Assembly (NCBI GenBank): GCA_024697785.1
Contig: JAILEU010000169.1
Span: 1-48,263 of the forward strand
DNA: 48,263 nt
Direction: 5' to 3'
From: Bacteroidaceae bacterium
Lineage (GTDB): Bacteria > Bacteroidota > Bacteroidia > Bacteroidales > Bacteroidaceae
Numbering within the stretch: the first letter of the stretch is position 1; the number at the start of each line of letters is the position of its first letter. The notes below the pieces were generated by a model. The model was given only the letters and a program-made list of their open reading frames with translations, made no database searches and had not been told where the DNA came from. The position numbers and the translations under genes were made by a program. Shown here piece by piece: positions 30,113 through 42,500 of this stretch.

Positions 30113-31876
30113 ATGGCCCCTTGTATGAAGTTCAATCCTGTACATCCCCTTTTTAGCCGCTTCCATCTGTTAGTGGCTGTTGTCGTTTGCATTGTCTGTT
30201 TTGGCTGTACCCGTCCTTCGCCCCAGCCTTCCGACTCTTCATCTTCTGACCGCTACACCGAAGGGAAGGCTATGAGTAAGCACCGCACCGAGCCCGAGCG
30301 GGCCATGACGATGATAGATTCTGCCGTCATCGTGGGCAACGTCACGGCCGCACGTGGCAAATATCTCAAGGCCGTCACCCAGTATGGTGGATTGCACAAC
30401 TACCCTTTGTCGCGTCAGACTTGTCTTGACTTGCTTAAGGGTGATCTGCAACCCGACTCCGTCACCCTCGAGCAGACCTACCTGCTGCTGACCAGCATCG
30501 AGTACACCACGGGCAACTATCCTGCCGTCATCGGCTATGCCACCGAGGCCTCACGCCTGGCCCATGCCCTCGACATGCCCGACGAGGTGGGCAAGATGGA
30601 GGGGTTCATCGCCCATGCCATGGCTCAGGGCGGACGTACCGACGAGGGGATTGCCAGGTTGCGCAGCATCATCGACGACCTCAAGCTGGATACCTACAAA
30701 GGGCTGGTGGCCTACCAGGGCACCTCGGTAAAGCTGCTCCGCATACTCGTCGACGACGAGCGTTATGAAGAGATGGTGCCCGTGTGCGATTCACTGTTGC
30801 GGCGCATGGACGAGCTTGTTGACCACCCCGACCGCTTCAGCGGTATGATTAATAACTTCGACCCCGCTGAGTATGCCGATTATGGCCGTGGCCAGGCTTT
30901 GGCCTTCCTCGCCATTGCCTACGCCCGGTTGGCGCATCAGGCCGACACTCCCGGCGAGCGGGCAGCCTGTCTTGCCAGAGCCCGCGAGGCCGATGCCGAG
31001 ATTCAGCGCACGGCGTGGAGCCAAAGCATCGACTGCGACCGTCTGATGTCGGCTGCCTACCACTACATGGGCGAGTTCGACCGTTTCGACAAGGCTATGC
31101 GCCGCATGGAGGATGACTATACCGACACCATCAACGCCAACGTCGTCATCTGCCTTGAGCAGCGCAGCGAGGCCTGCGAGCTGCAGGGCCGTTATGCCGA
31201 AGCCCTTCGTTACATGCAGCGCGCCAGGGTCATCCACGACAGTCTCGACCTCCGCAATCAGCGCGACCAGCTGGCAGAGCTGGCCACCGTCTACAATCTG
31301 CAGGAAGAACAATTGGCTCGTCAGGGTGCCGAAGCGGATGCCCGGTTCTACCGCCTGCTCACTATGTTCATCACCTTTGTTCTCGTAGCCGTTCTCTTTG
31401 TCGCCATCCTGATGTACTATAAGCGTCGACGCATAGCCGAGAAAAACCGTGCTCTTGTCAGGATTATAGATGAGATGGAGAAGCATCGGAAGACAACCGA
31501 GGCTGAAGCCAAGGAGAAGGAAAAGGGCGACCCTGCTCTTTTCGAGCGTTTCACCGCCCTCATCCACGACGAGCAGCTTTACCGCAACGCAGCTATCGAC
31601 CGCGACACCGTCTGCCATCGCCTCGGCATCGACCGCCACGTGCTCAACCAATTGCTCAACACCTACGCTGACGGCCTCTCCCTGCCTGCCTATATAAATA
31701 AGGTTCGTGTCGAAGTGGCCTACGAACTGTTGCGCGACGATCCCGACCGCAGCATTGCCGATGTAGCTGCCGACGTAGGCTTCACACCCCAGAACCTACG
31801 AATCCAGTTCAAGAAACAGTTCGGCATTACCCCCACTGAATATCGCCAGAACCGAGAGCCGCACGGTGACGTCTGA
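30113..31876 (+). CDS. Membrane-tethered TPR sensor with AraC-type HTH output domain
   Basis: A 587-residue protein. The N-terminus is a signal or anchor segment ending in IVCFGC, which may be a lipobox (start Met1 at 30113 or Met5 at 30125). Residues about 60-400 are helical repeats of the TPR kind. A TM helix follows at about 420-443 (MFITFVLVAVLFVAILMYYKRRR), then a charged coiled coil, then an AraC-family double HTH at about 480-585 ending FKKQFGITPTEYRQN. The likely topology puts the sensor in the periplasm and the DNA-binding domain in the cytosol, so it would regulate from the membrane. An upstream extension antisense to the barrel gene was rejected. Targets may be the surface-protein locus downstream. 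Confidence 0.88.
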   Translation: MAPCMKFNPVHPLFSRFHLLVAVVVCIVCFGCTRPSPQPSDSSSSDRYTEGKAMSKHRTEPERAMTMIDSAVIVGNVTAARGKYLKAVTQYGGLHNYPLSRQTCLDLLKGDLQPDSVTLEQTYLLLTSIEYTTGNYPAVIGYATEASRLAHALDMPDEVGKMEGFIAHAMAQGGRTDEGIARLRSIIDDLKLDTYKGLVAYQGTSVKLLRILVDDERYEEMVPVCDSLLRRMDELVDHPDRFSGMINNFDPAEYADYGRGQALAFLAIAYARLAHQADTPGERAACLARAREADAEIQRTAWSQSIDCDRLMSAAYHYMGEFDRFDKAMRRMEDDYTDTINANVVICLEQRSEACELQGRYAEALRYMQRARVIHDSLDLRNQRDQLAELATVYNLQEEQLARQGAEADARFYRLLTMFITFVLVAVLFVAILMYYKRRRIAEKNRALVRIIDEMEKHRKTTEAEAKEKEKGDPALFERFTALIHDEQLYRNAAIDRDTVCHRLGIDRHVLNQLLNTYADGLSLPAYINKVRVEVAYELLRDDPDRSIADVAADVGFTPQNLRIQFKKQFGITPTEYRQNREPHGDV

Positions 31877-32080
31877 CGCTGTCAACCACATCAGGAAAGT
31901 CGCAAAAAAAAAATACTGCTAACCGAATCAGAGTCTGACGCTGGCGGCATAGTGTATGTCGTAAGCCTTAGAATGTCTGACGCTATTTTTTTCTCCCCTG
32001 TTTTTTGTATTTTTACTACATTACTACACTCTTTGTTGCAAGTATAAGATATATAGTCTTTTATGCATAAAAATTGAGAA

Positions 32081-32135
32081 TTTACTACACGATTACTACA
32101 CGATTACTACACGATTATTACACGATTACTACACT
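32081..32135. repeat. 11-bp iteron-like direct repeats
   Basis: Five consecutive 11-bp units of ATTACTACACG, with one-base changes in the first, fourth and fifth. The period is close to one helical turn, so a protein bound to each unit would sit on the same face of the DNA. Confidence 0.85.
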
Positions 32136-32334
32136 ATTTAGCCGATTTTCGCTCTTTTGAAGGCATTATTATCATGCAGTTTGTGGCGTACAGGAGGAAA
32201 GAGGAAGGAAAGTGGGCCAGAAGTGCTGAAAATGGTAGAAACATGGTCTGTTGTGAGTAAACGGACAAGAATGGAGGTGCTGTAACAGAAAAAGCGGCTC
32301 GAGAAGGAGCTTTGGGACCAGTCCGTTGGAAAAA

Positions 32335-32494
<160 letters not shown>

Positions 32495-33039
32495 TGTAAC
32501 AAATAGCCTGTCCTTTTGTTTGTATAGCTTTGTTTATCAGTATTTTATGTTTATCTTTTTTTGTCTGTCAACAACATTTTTCGGCTTTTTGCAGAATAAA
32601 CATCTAAATTTTCGTTCCGAAAAGACTTCTTTTCCCACCTCAAAAGGGGATTTTCGGACATTTTCGGGCAAAAAACCTACACAAGGTTGGGGGCACAAAA
32701 GTGCCACTTTCTTCATTTTTTTGAATAAAAGGAGGCTTTGTTGACGGTTTTCTTGTACCGAACTGACGTTGTCGGAAATCAATTCCGACACTCAGGCTGA
32801 TGCCACATCATTACGCACTGAAAAAAGTTTTGACTGCGTTGAAACCACAGCGCTAAGCGATAAAAAATTATTTGACTGCGCTGTGACGCCAGCGCTAAGC
32901 AATAAAAAAAGATGAGCTTAATGGATGATTTTTGCGGGTAATTATCGATATTTCGTTGTACGTTAGTTTGTTATATGATTTCTGTAAGGTGTTAGAATTG
33001 CTGAATGTTAGATTTATTTTCGATTACCGCGAAGCGTAA

Positions 33040-33059
33040 ATTTGGGCGTGCGCCCAAAT
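33040..33059. promoter_or_regulatory. Hairpin/palindrome upstream of the stand-alone HTH gene
   Basis: ATTTGGGCG TG CGCCCAAAT is a perfect 9-bp inverted repeat. It lies about 40 bases upstream of a -7 element TAATTTTG (33100-33107), with a TTTG at 33071-33074. It may be an operator or the terminator of something upstream. Confidence 0.5.
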
Positions 33060-33099
33060 GTATGCATTATTTTGGGTAAAATGTTTTTTAAAAAAAAAC

Positions 33100-33107
33100 T
33101 AATTTTG
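33100..33107 (+). promoter_or_regulatory. -7 promoter element of the stand-alone HTH gene
   Basis: TAATTTTG matches TAnnTTTG, 28 bases before ATG 33135. The TTTG at 33071-33074 is 25 bases upstream, slightly far for a -33. Confidence 0.6.
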
Positions 33108-33134
33108 TAGGCGAATTAATATCACTAACCCAGA

Positions 33135-33479
33135 ATGGAATCCCAAGCAGCACTCTTCCGTCGTCTCGAGGCGCTCATCTATGACGAGCACCTCTACCGC
33201 GATGGTGCTTTCGACCGCCAAGCCGTCTGCAAGCGTCTGGGCATCGACCGTCATGTGCTCAACCGCCTTCTGAACACTCATGCTGACGGCCTCTCCTGGC
33301 CTGCATATATCAACAACGTGCGGCTCGACACCGCCAGAGGCCTTCTTCTCAGCGAGCCGCTCGACACTAGCCTCACACAGATTGCTGCCTCCGTGGGCCT
33401 CTCGCTGCAAAACATGCGCCTGCTGTTCAAGAAACACTATGGCGTAACCCCCACCGAATACCGCGAAAACCGGTTATAA
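33135..33479 (+). CDS. Stand-alone AraC-family HTH protein, paralogue of the upstream regulator's output domain
   Basis: A 114-residue protein consisting only of an AraC-type DNA-binding domain. It aligns end to end with the C-terminal domain of the regulator at 30113-31876 (shared LGIDRHVLN, LLNT.ADGLS.PAYIN.VR, FKK..G.TPTEYR.NR; roughly 60% identity by eye with a one-residue gap). It lacks the coiled coil, TM and TPR parts, so it would be a free cytosolic DNA-binding protein. It ends 53 bases before the giant surface-protein gene and may be co-transcribed with it. It may compete with or assist the tethered regulator at the same sites. Confidence 0.88.
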   Translation: MESQAALFRRLEALIYDEHLYRDGAFDRQAVCKRLGIDRHVLNRLLNTHADGLSWPAYINNVRLDTARGLLLSEPLDTSLTQIAASVGLSLQNMRLLFKKHYGVTPTEYRENRL

Positions 33480-33532
33480 CAGACTTTACTTAATAATTAA
33501 TAAGGTATAATTTTTAAAAACCATTTGTGATT

Positions 33533-36500
33533 ATGAAAAGATTAAATTCAAGAACCGAACGACGGTGGCAGGTGCCGCTGTCAGGCCGATTGCATGGAAC
33601 GCGGCTATGGCCCGTGGCTATGCTTTTAGCGGTTGTGTTGGCTTGGCTGCCGCAGCAGGCAAGAGCCGATGGAGATTACTACGCTCATCTCCAGTTGCGG
33701 GATGTCAGCTACGACAGAAATAGCAACGGCAGCAGCCCGTATGTGTCATTCTACATGTGCTACTACAACGATTACGGCACCGACGAGGGCTACATCAAGG
33801 ATAAAGGCGGTGGCATGACCTTATATGCCAGCAAGGACGGTGGAAGCAGTTGGACGAAGATACTCTTCCTCTACACCTCAACCGTCAGCTCAGGTACTCC
33901 TTCCGCTTATACAGAAACAGTAAGTGGTATGGGTTGTAATAAGGATGGCAATCCAGTTGTGTACAACGTAGGTACAGGTATTTATGACGACAATTTTAGC
34001 ATCAAGATCAAGTGGGTGTTACCCCTGCAATGGCGCAACTGTAACATCAAGATCAAAGCATCAGGTACTTGGATCGACAAGGATGGATCGAATAAAGTTT
34101 CCGTGAACAAAACTGTCGATATAGCCACTCCCTATACATTCAAAACTCGCGACCTCTTATGGAACACGGGCTGGAGTGTTGACACCGAAGGTAATATGAC
34201 CGTGCCCTATAAGTTCGGCGACGCTTGCAATACCGACGGTGAAACAAAAATCTGGAACAAGATTGACAATTCTTGGACCAACAAGATATCGGCAGTGGAA
34301 TTTAGTAGTAGCGGCAGTTACGTTAGTGGCTCCTATACTTTCAAACTGTCCGATATTGGCAAGAGCTATACAACAGATTTTAAAATTACTCCTTATCACG
34401 AATTCTGTCATACTAATGACAAGGACGCTAGCAATGGCAGGAAAGTCTATACTTCAGAAGCGGCGGAACTGAAATTCTACAAATTTCCTGTGCCCGAAAT
34501 CACCAAGGCCTCCTTTGACCAGGAAGAAAACAAGCTGACGCTGATTTGGAAAGAAAGCACCACGAATTATTTAACCGGCAATCACAATACAAAGTGGGCT
34601 ATCTATCGCAACGGTGTATATGTGACGTCAATCCTTCAGGACCAGACGGGAACGAGCTATTTTAGAGGTGAAGAATACAATACCTATCAGAACGGTCAGT
34701 TCGTTTTCTACGACGACGCTACAGAAGATGGCTTTGTATTCGACGAGAGTGTGGAGTATACGGTCTACTATATCTGGAAAGAATGGAATGAGAAAACGGC
34801 AAAGGTAAGCGCTCTCTCTGCTACTGCAACGGCGAATACCTTGGTCACGCTGCCTGTGGCGAATCTGAGTTCAGAGTCCAAATCCGACAGAGTTGTCCTC
34901 ACCTGGACTTCCGATGCACACAAGAAGAGCTGGGGCCATGAGTACCGCATCTACGTGGATGACGAGACGGAACCCATCTACACCATTAAACCGAACGATG
35001 ATCAGACTGATTACAAGTGGGAACATCGCACCACCGACCAGCACACCGACCGTCAGGACGGCGTGGATAACGGCGTTCCGTATGTTGAGGAACCGCTGAA
35101 TGCCTGCGATCCTCACGACTATCGCGTGGTGAGCTACGTGAACGGTCTGATTCCAAGCGAGGTGACCCTCACTAAGCGAGCCATCGGTAGCGGCACGCTC
35201 TTCTACTCCTTTGACGCTACGAAGGGTGTCTATCCCGGCATGGTGAAACTTTCGTGGCACGTCGACCTGCAGGGCAACAAAGATGCCAAGACCTACATCG
35301 TTGAACGGCGTCCGGCCGAGAAGGACGATGCCCCGTGGGAAACCGTCAGCCCGGGCTTCACGAGCCGCGATGATTATGTGAACTTCACCGACGACACACC
35401 CCTGCCGGGCGTCTATTACGAGTACCGCGTCACGGTGATCGACAACTGCAGTGATGGCACTCAGGTCACCAACAGCATCACCAACATCGGCTTCGCCCAG
35501 ACTACGGGTACCGTGAGCGGACGCATCACCTTCGGCTCTTCCGGCACCTCCGTGGCGGGCGTCGATGTGGTAGCGAAACGCATTGGGGCCTCGGCCAATA
35601 CAACCAACCAGTATCACGCCATGCGCTTCAAAAGCACCGGCGGCGTTGTCACATGGACTTACCCCGAAACCGATTATGCTGCCGGGAAATTCAACTCAGC
35701 CAACTTCTCCATGCAGATGTGGATTAGTCCCGATGAGCTCTCCTCAGCGCTGTTCGCACGCTTTGGTGACAACTGCGGCCTCGGCATGGACGAGGAAGGA
35801 AAGCTGTTCTTCCGCAACGGGACAGAGTCTGTTGCCTTCGACAGCCTCAGTCTGACGAAGGATGCCTACAGCCAGGTGACGCTGACCCGCAGCGGCAAAA
35901 CGCTGATCGGCTACCTTACGAAATACGGCGCTGACGGCATTGCCGTGCTGAAGGCAGACACGGTTAGCTTTAGCGGCAATATTTCTCTCGGTAGCGCCAC
36001 CGATTTCACGTTAGGTTACTTCAAGGGCTACATCGATGAGTTCCGTCTGTGGACAAAGTACCTCACGAAAGATGAAGTCAAGGAGAACTTCGACCACCTG
36101 CTCGTAGGCAACGAGACGGGTCTGGAAACTTACTGGACCTTCGACGAGGGCCTCAGCCGGCAGTTCTTCGACACCTCGCGCGAGGGTACCGTCTATCATC
36201 AGCATCACGGAGTCATGGGTAGCAACACCGAGACACATACCTACACCCCGTCGCATCTGGCCCTGAAGGCCAAGACCGATACGGACGGTAACTACATCAT
36301 CCAGGGCGTACCGTTCAGCGGCGAAGGCACCACCTACGCCATCGTGCCCCAGCTGGCCAGCCACGAATTCAACCCCACACAGCAGCTGCGCTTCGTAAGC
36401 AACAACTCGCTCGTACACAACGGCACGGACTTCACCGACATTTCGTCGTTCTCCGTCAGTGGCGTCATCTATTATTCCGGCACCACCTATCCTGTAGAAG

Positions 36501-39500
36501 GTGTTAATTTATATGTCGATGGCGTCATCTGCACCAAGGACGGCTCCATGATAGCCACCAACGCTGACGGTGAGTTCACCATCAGCGTGCCTATCGGTAA
36601 CCACTATATCGAGGTCGCTAAGAACGGCCATGTGTTCGAGAACAACGGACGCTATCCTGCCGACCCGGAAGGTACCGGTGAGAAGTTCTACTTCAACCAG
36701 AAGATTACCGGCCTTGAGTTCCGCGACACCACGCTGGTCAACTTCACGGGCCGCGTAGTGGGTGGCGACATCGAGGGCAACAAGCCGGTGGGCTTCGCTC
36801 AGAGCGAGAACAACATCGGCGTCACCCAATTCTTCCTCCAGGCACAGAACACCACTCCCTTCCTGAATGCCGTGAAGAAAAAAATCTCCGATACCAGTTT
36901 CGAATACGTCCCTGACTCTGTCGTTACGGCAGTGTCGTCGGGTTGCGAGAAAATCAACAGCACTTCGTGGCGCGGCGCCACAATCGACAGCTGCCGCTAC
37001 ATCTACATAGAGACGGATGCGCAGACGGGCGAGTTCTCGGCCATGGTGCCGCCGTTAGTGTACAGCATAGGCGACATCGTGGTGAAGAATAAGAAGGGTC
37101 TCATCGTGGGTGGCAACGTGTCAGTCGACCTGAGTAACCCGCTGGTCGAGGCCTCCGATACGCTCACTGACGACACGGGCGACTTGATCTACACATACAA
37201 CTCGAAGCTCGTGCAGGCCTATCACAGTACACCGGTATTCACCGTCAGCCAGAAGGGTCGTACCGACGGCTCGTTCGGCATCAAGTCTTACAAGATGAAG
37301 GACGACACCGTCATCGACGACATCTACACAGTAAAAGACGACGGCACCGTCGCCTATAACTACGGTGTCGATGGGCATAAGGCCCCGCTGTTCGTAGGTG
37401 ATAAAACCTATGAGTTCCTGCTCGAAGGCTATGAGGAGTACACGAACTACGACGGCACCAGTCCGAAGACGTTTAAGGTGCCGCTGCAGGACGTGGTTGT
37501 GACCATCGATAATGCCTTGTCGTCTGAGCAGGCGGTGTTCGTGGTCGATGGTGAGGTTACCTACGACGACGGCACGACCGCTACCGCAAAGGCAGGACAG
37601 GTCCATGATCTGAAGAGCAACCAGCTGCAGCTCGACGAAGAGGGCAAGGCTACCTACAAGTGGACAGCCGGACTGCCTAACGTGTCCGAACCCTACACCC
37701 GTACTATCTCCATGAGCTACGAAATCAATGGCAACCCGAGCCAGTGGACCGGCAGCGGCATGGAGGGTATCGTCATGGGCGACCTGCCTACGGGTAACAA
37801 TTTCGTGACCAGCGGTCCCGACAAACTCCTGATGATTTTGCGCGACCCGCCAGGCACAGGCTCTTCGGCCGAGTGGAGCACGGGTACAACGACCTCGCTG
37901 ACTAAGCTGGTGAACGACACTTGGTCAGAAAGCTTCGAAAGCGGCTTCACCAGCCATTTAGGTCATGAAATTAAATATATTTCTGGCGTTGTGCAGGGAG
38001 CTGTGAAAGTTGATGCTACATCTGCAGAGATATCAGACAAAGATGATCTTACCACCCACGTCACGGAAGAAAACGAGGGTGAGAAAGGCGAGACCGTCGA
38101 GACCTCCATCTCCATCAGCGAAGTGGTGGCCACCAGCGGCGAGTCTGACTTCGTGGGAGCCGACGGTGACGTATTCGTCGGCCAGGCTACCAACGTTATT
38201 TTCGGCGACGCCCGCCATGTAGGTTTCAAGAATACAGGATCGGGATATGAGATTAGCATGTGCAACGTCATATCGACGGGCCTGAGCTTCGGCACCATCT
38301 TCAACTACTCGCAGAGCTATATTGAGAACACGTTGCTGCCTAACTTTGAACTGCTCAGGAAGAGTATGCTGACGACGACGACACAAGATTCAATCAACAT
38401 GTACAACCCCACGAACGGGTATGGCGTACACGACTTGGGTAAGAGCAAAGGCAACCTCTATTTCACAACCCTGAAGCCCAGCGACGAAGGCTATGGCGAG
38501 GATGGTACCTACACGGTCATCGTACCCAATGGTCTGCAACTGATGCCCGACTCCATTACGGATCCCATAGAGGCTCAAACATGGGCGTTGAAGGCGAACG
38601 TTGCCACCGTCGACAGCGTGAAGTGGATAAACAACCAGATACGAGGCTGGAAAAAGTACCTCATGCTGAACGAGCAGGAGAAGGTGAAAGCCTACGAGCT
38701 GCGCATGAAAGACGACCCCGGCATGGAGTATCAGAACTACTCGTTCGACGGCGGTGCCAGCCGCAGCTACTCCTGGGAGAAAGACTCCACCTACACCTCA
38801 TCGTGGGATTGGACCGTATCGGCCGGCTTGCTCGTCGGCAACCGCCTCGGTTTCGAAATCAATGGAACAGGTGTTGACTGGGATCTCGAAGTGACGGCTA
38901 CCGGCGGACGCCATGAGGCCAAGGACGACTCCAAGAGCTATTCCACCTCGTTTGCCTACACGCTGGCCGAGGAGGGTGAGGACGCCCTCACCGTCGATGT
39001 CTATCAGTATGGTGCTTTCAGCCCCATCTTCCGCACACGCGGCGGACAGACAAGCAACCCCTATGAAGGCGAAGTGCGCACGAACTATTACACGGAAAAT
39101 AATGCCAACCCCGTCATCATGGAGGCAACCATGCAGATAGAGGCGCCCGACCTTTCAATCGATGTGACAACGGTGACCGACATCCCCACCGGCTCGGCAG
39201 CAAACTACACGTTGCGCCTTGCTAATAACTCGGAGATTGGTTCTGACGTGACCTACAGGCTGTTCTTCCTCGACGAGACCAATCCTGATGGTGCACAGCT
39301 GTCGATTGACGGTAAGGTGCTGACTGCCGAGGGACGTCTCATCAAGGTGCCTGGCAACCAGACGCTGACCAAGACGCTGCAGCTCAGACAAACCGACAGC
39401 AGCATTCTCAACTATGAGGGAATCACCGATGAAGGTAAAAAGGATAAAGATCCTCTCTATAAGAAAGGTATCGGCATCGTCTTTGCCTCTGATTCGGAGC

Positions 39501-42500
39501 CTGAGGAGATTGCCGACACCGTGTTCATCTATGCCTATTTCACTCCTTCGGCATCATCTGTTGACTTGGCACTGTCGGCCCGTACTCTGAATACGCAGAC
39601 GGGCGACAACGTGACGCTCACCTTCTCTGGATTCGACCGCAACTATTTCAACCAGAAGGCCTTCCGCCTGCAGTACTTGAAGGATGGCGAAGCCGATTGG
39701 ATACAATTGGCAAAGGGCGAATATGTACTTGCCGATAGCCTTCTTAAAAGCGATAACCAGGAACTGCCCGCTACGGGTGCTACGGTAGAATACCCGCTGT
39801 CCATGTCGGGTTGGGACGATGGTGACTACCTGTTCCGCGCTGTCTCTGCCGCCACCTATAAAACGGGTGAGGTCTATACATACAGCGACGAGATTGCCTT
39901 GGTGAAGGACATGCAGAAACCGCGTCCCATGGGGCAGCCTGAACCTTCTGACGGCGTGCTCGACATCGGCGACGATGTGAGCATCACCTTCAATGAGACC
40001 TTCGTGAAGGGTAATCTTTCCAAGCCCAACAACTTCACCATCACCGGTGTGCTCAACGGCGCTGAGATTGCCCACGAGACGGCACTCAGTGTGAACAGTG
40101 GCACGGCTACTGCCGCCACAGCCCAGACCGACGCCAGCATCAACCTTGCAGGCAAGGACTTCAGCATCGACGCCTGGGTGAACATCACGGGTAACGGCAC
40201 CCTGCTCAGCCACGGACAGGGAACCAGCAAACTGACTGTCGGCACCAATGCCGACGGCAAGTTACTGGTGACTATCAATGGCCAGGAATACACCTCGTCG
40301 AACAGCGTTCCTACCGGCGAATGGACATTCCTGACGATGAATATCACCGCCGACGGTACGCTGAGTGCTTCGGCAGCCACCGCTACCGAGACGGTGAAGC
40401 TCTTCGATGGGGCAACTGTCGACGTCTACTCCGCTAACGGTCCGCTGAGCGTGGGCTGCGGCATGGCCGCTGCCATCCATGAGCTGCTGCTCTGGGATGA
40501 AGCCCACGACATCGCCACCGCCCTGCAGAACCGCTCGAAGTCGAAGAACCCGTCCACACGCCACCTCATCGGCTACTGGAAGATGGACGAGGGCGAAGGT
40601 ACTTCTATCCGCGACTACTCCCGCAGCCGTCATCTGACAATGGCTGACGAGACGTGGTACCTGAACAACGTGAATAAGGCCGTTACACTCGACGGCAGCC
40701 ACTACATCAGCATCAACACGACGACGCTGCCCATAACGGAATACGATGACTATGCCGTTGAGTTCTGGATGCGTGGCGGTGAACAGTCGGGCGAAGCACA
40801 GCTGATGCAGATGGGCGAGGTGGCCCTGTCACTCTCTGCCGACGGCACGCTGCTGCTCACAGGCCTCAATGCCGCCATCCCGGCTGAACGGACGCAGATA
40901 ACAACGGCTTCCGGCAAGCTGAACGATAACGCCTGGCACCATGTGGCTCTGAACGTGCTACGTCAGGGTGCAGCCGCCGTCTATGTCGACGGTCAGCGCT
41001 GCCTCACGACGAATGCAGACAACGTGGGTGGCATCAATGGTGATAAGCTCATCATGGGTATGCGTCGCAACTACGATGCTACCGTGGGTGGACTCGACAA
41101 CTACACCTACGACCTTGCCTTCACGGGCAAAATCGACGAGGTACGCCTCTGGGGCGCTACGATGAACGCCGACCTGATTACCAAGAACCGCAAGGTGCGC
41201 TTCACGGGTAAGGAGGATGGCCTCATGGCTTACTATCCCTTCGAGACCAAGACGCTCGACTCATACAACCAGGTGGTGACCCTTGGCACCGATGCCGACC
41301 TCACGGGCAGCGGCTTGACGGCACAGCTCTTAACGTCTGACGCCGCCGCTGCAACGCTCGACTATGCGGACGACGCTCCTGCTCTGCGCACCAAACCCGC
41401 AGAGACAAATGTCAGCTTCTCCTTCGTGGCCTCGGATGAGCAGATCGTCATTGAGATTGATGAGGATCCCGCCACCATCGAGGGCACAACGCTGACCTTC
41501 AACGTACGCAGTGTCCGCGACGTGAACGGCAACTACTCTTCGCCCGCCATCTGGAGCGCTTTCGTCAACTGCAAGGAACTGGAGTGGGAGGAAGATGCTC
41601 TCAGCCTGACACAGCATGTGGAGGGTAGCTCCAGCGTCACCGCCACCATTGTCAACAAGGGCGGCTCGCAGCAGCTGTGGACACTCGCCGGTATGCCCTC
41701 GTGGCTGACAGCCAGCAGCGAATACGGCACTACGAACCCGAGAAGCGAGTCAACCGTCACCTTCACCGTCAGCCCCGCAACGCCTATCGGCAAATACGAG
41801 GAGACCATCTACCTGAAGGGTAACAACGGTATTGAGACTCCGCTCACCCTCTCAGTCGTCGTCACCGGCGACGAACCGGAGTGGAGCGTTAATCCTAATG
41901 ACTTCGAATACTCGATGAACGTCATCGGACAGCTCAACATCTTCGGTGTCGACAGTAGCGATCCCGACGACATCATCGCAGCCTTCATTGGCGAGGAGTG
42001 CCGCGGCGTGGCACATCCCGAATACAAGCAGCGCTACGACGGCTACTACCTGACAATGGGCATCTATGGCAATGATGATGACAAGGGTAAGTCCGTTACC
42101 TTCCGCGCCTACGATGCATCCACTGGCACACTCTATCCGGAGGTGACGCCTAGTGTGGCGGTGACATACGAGTCGCTGTCGCTCATCGGCAAGTACGAGA
42201 CTCCGGTGGTGCTCGCTGTCGAAGATAAGATTGAGCAGAGCACTGACCTGAAGGCAGGATGGAACTGGATGTCGCTCTTCGTTGTGACCGACGACATGGA
42301 TCCGCAGACGTTGTTCGCTGGTATTGCCGACGATGTACTGACCATCAAGGGACAGAGCGAAGCCGAAGGCGTGCTGATGCGTAGCGAAGGTGTGTGGTTC
42401 GGTAATATGGTTGCTTTGGATAACTCAAAGATGTACTCCGTGCAGATGGCTGCCGACCGCAACTTACGCCTCGTGGGTAGTCGTGTTAACCCGCAGCAAA

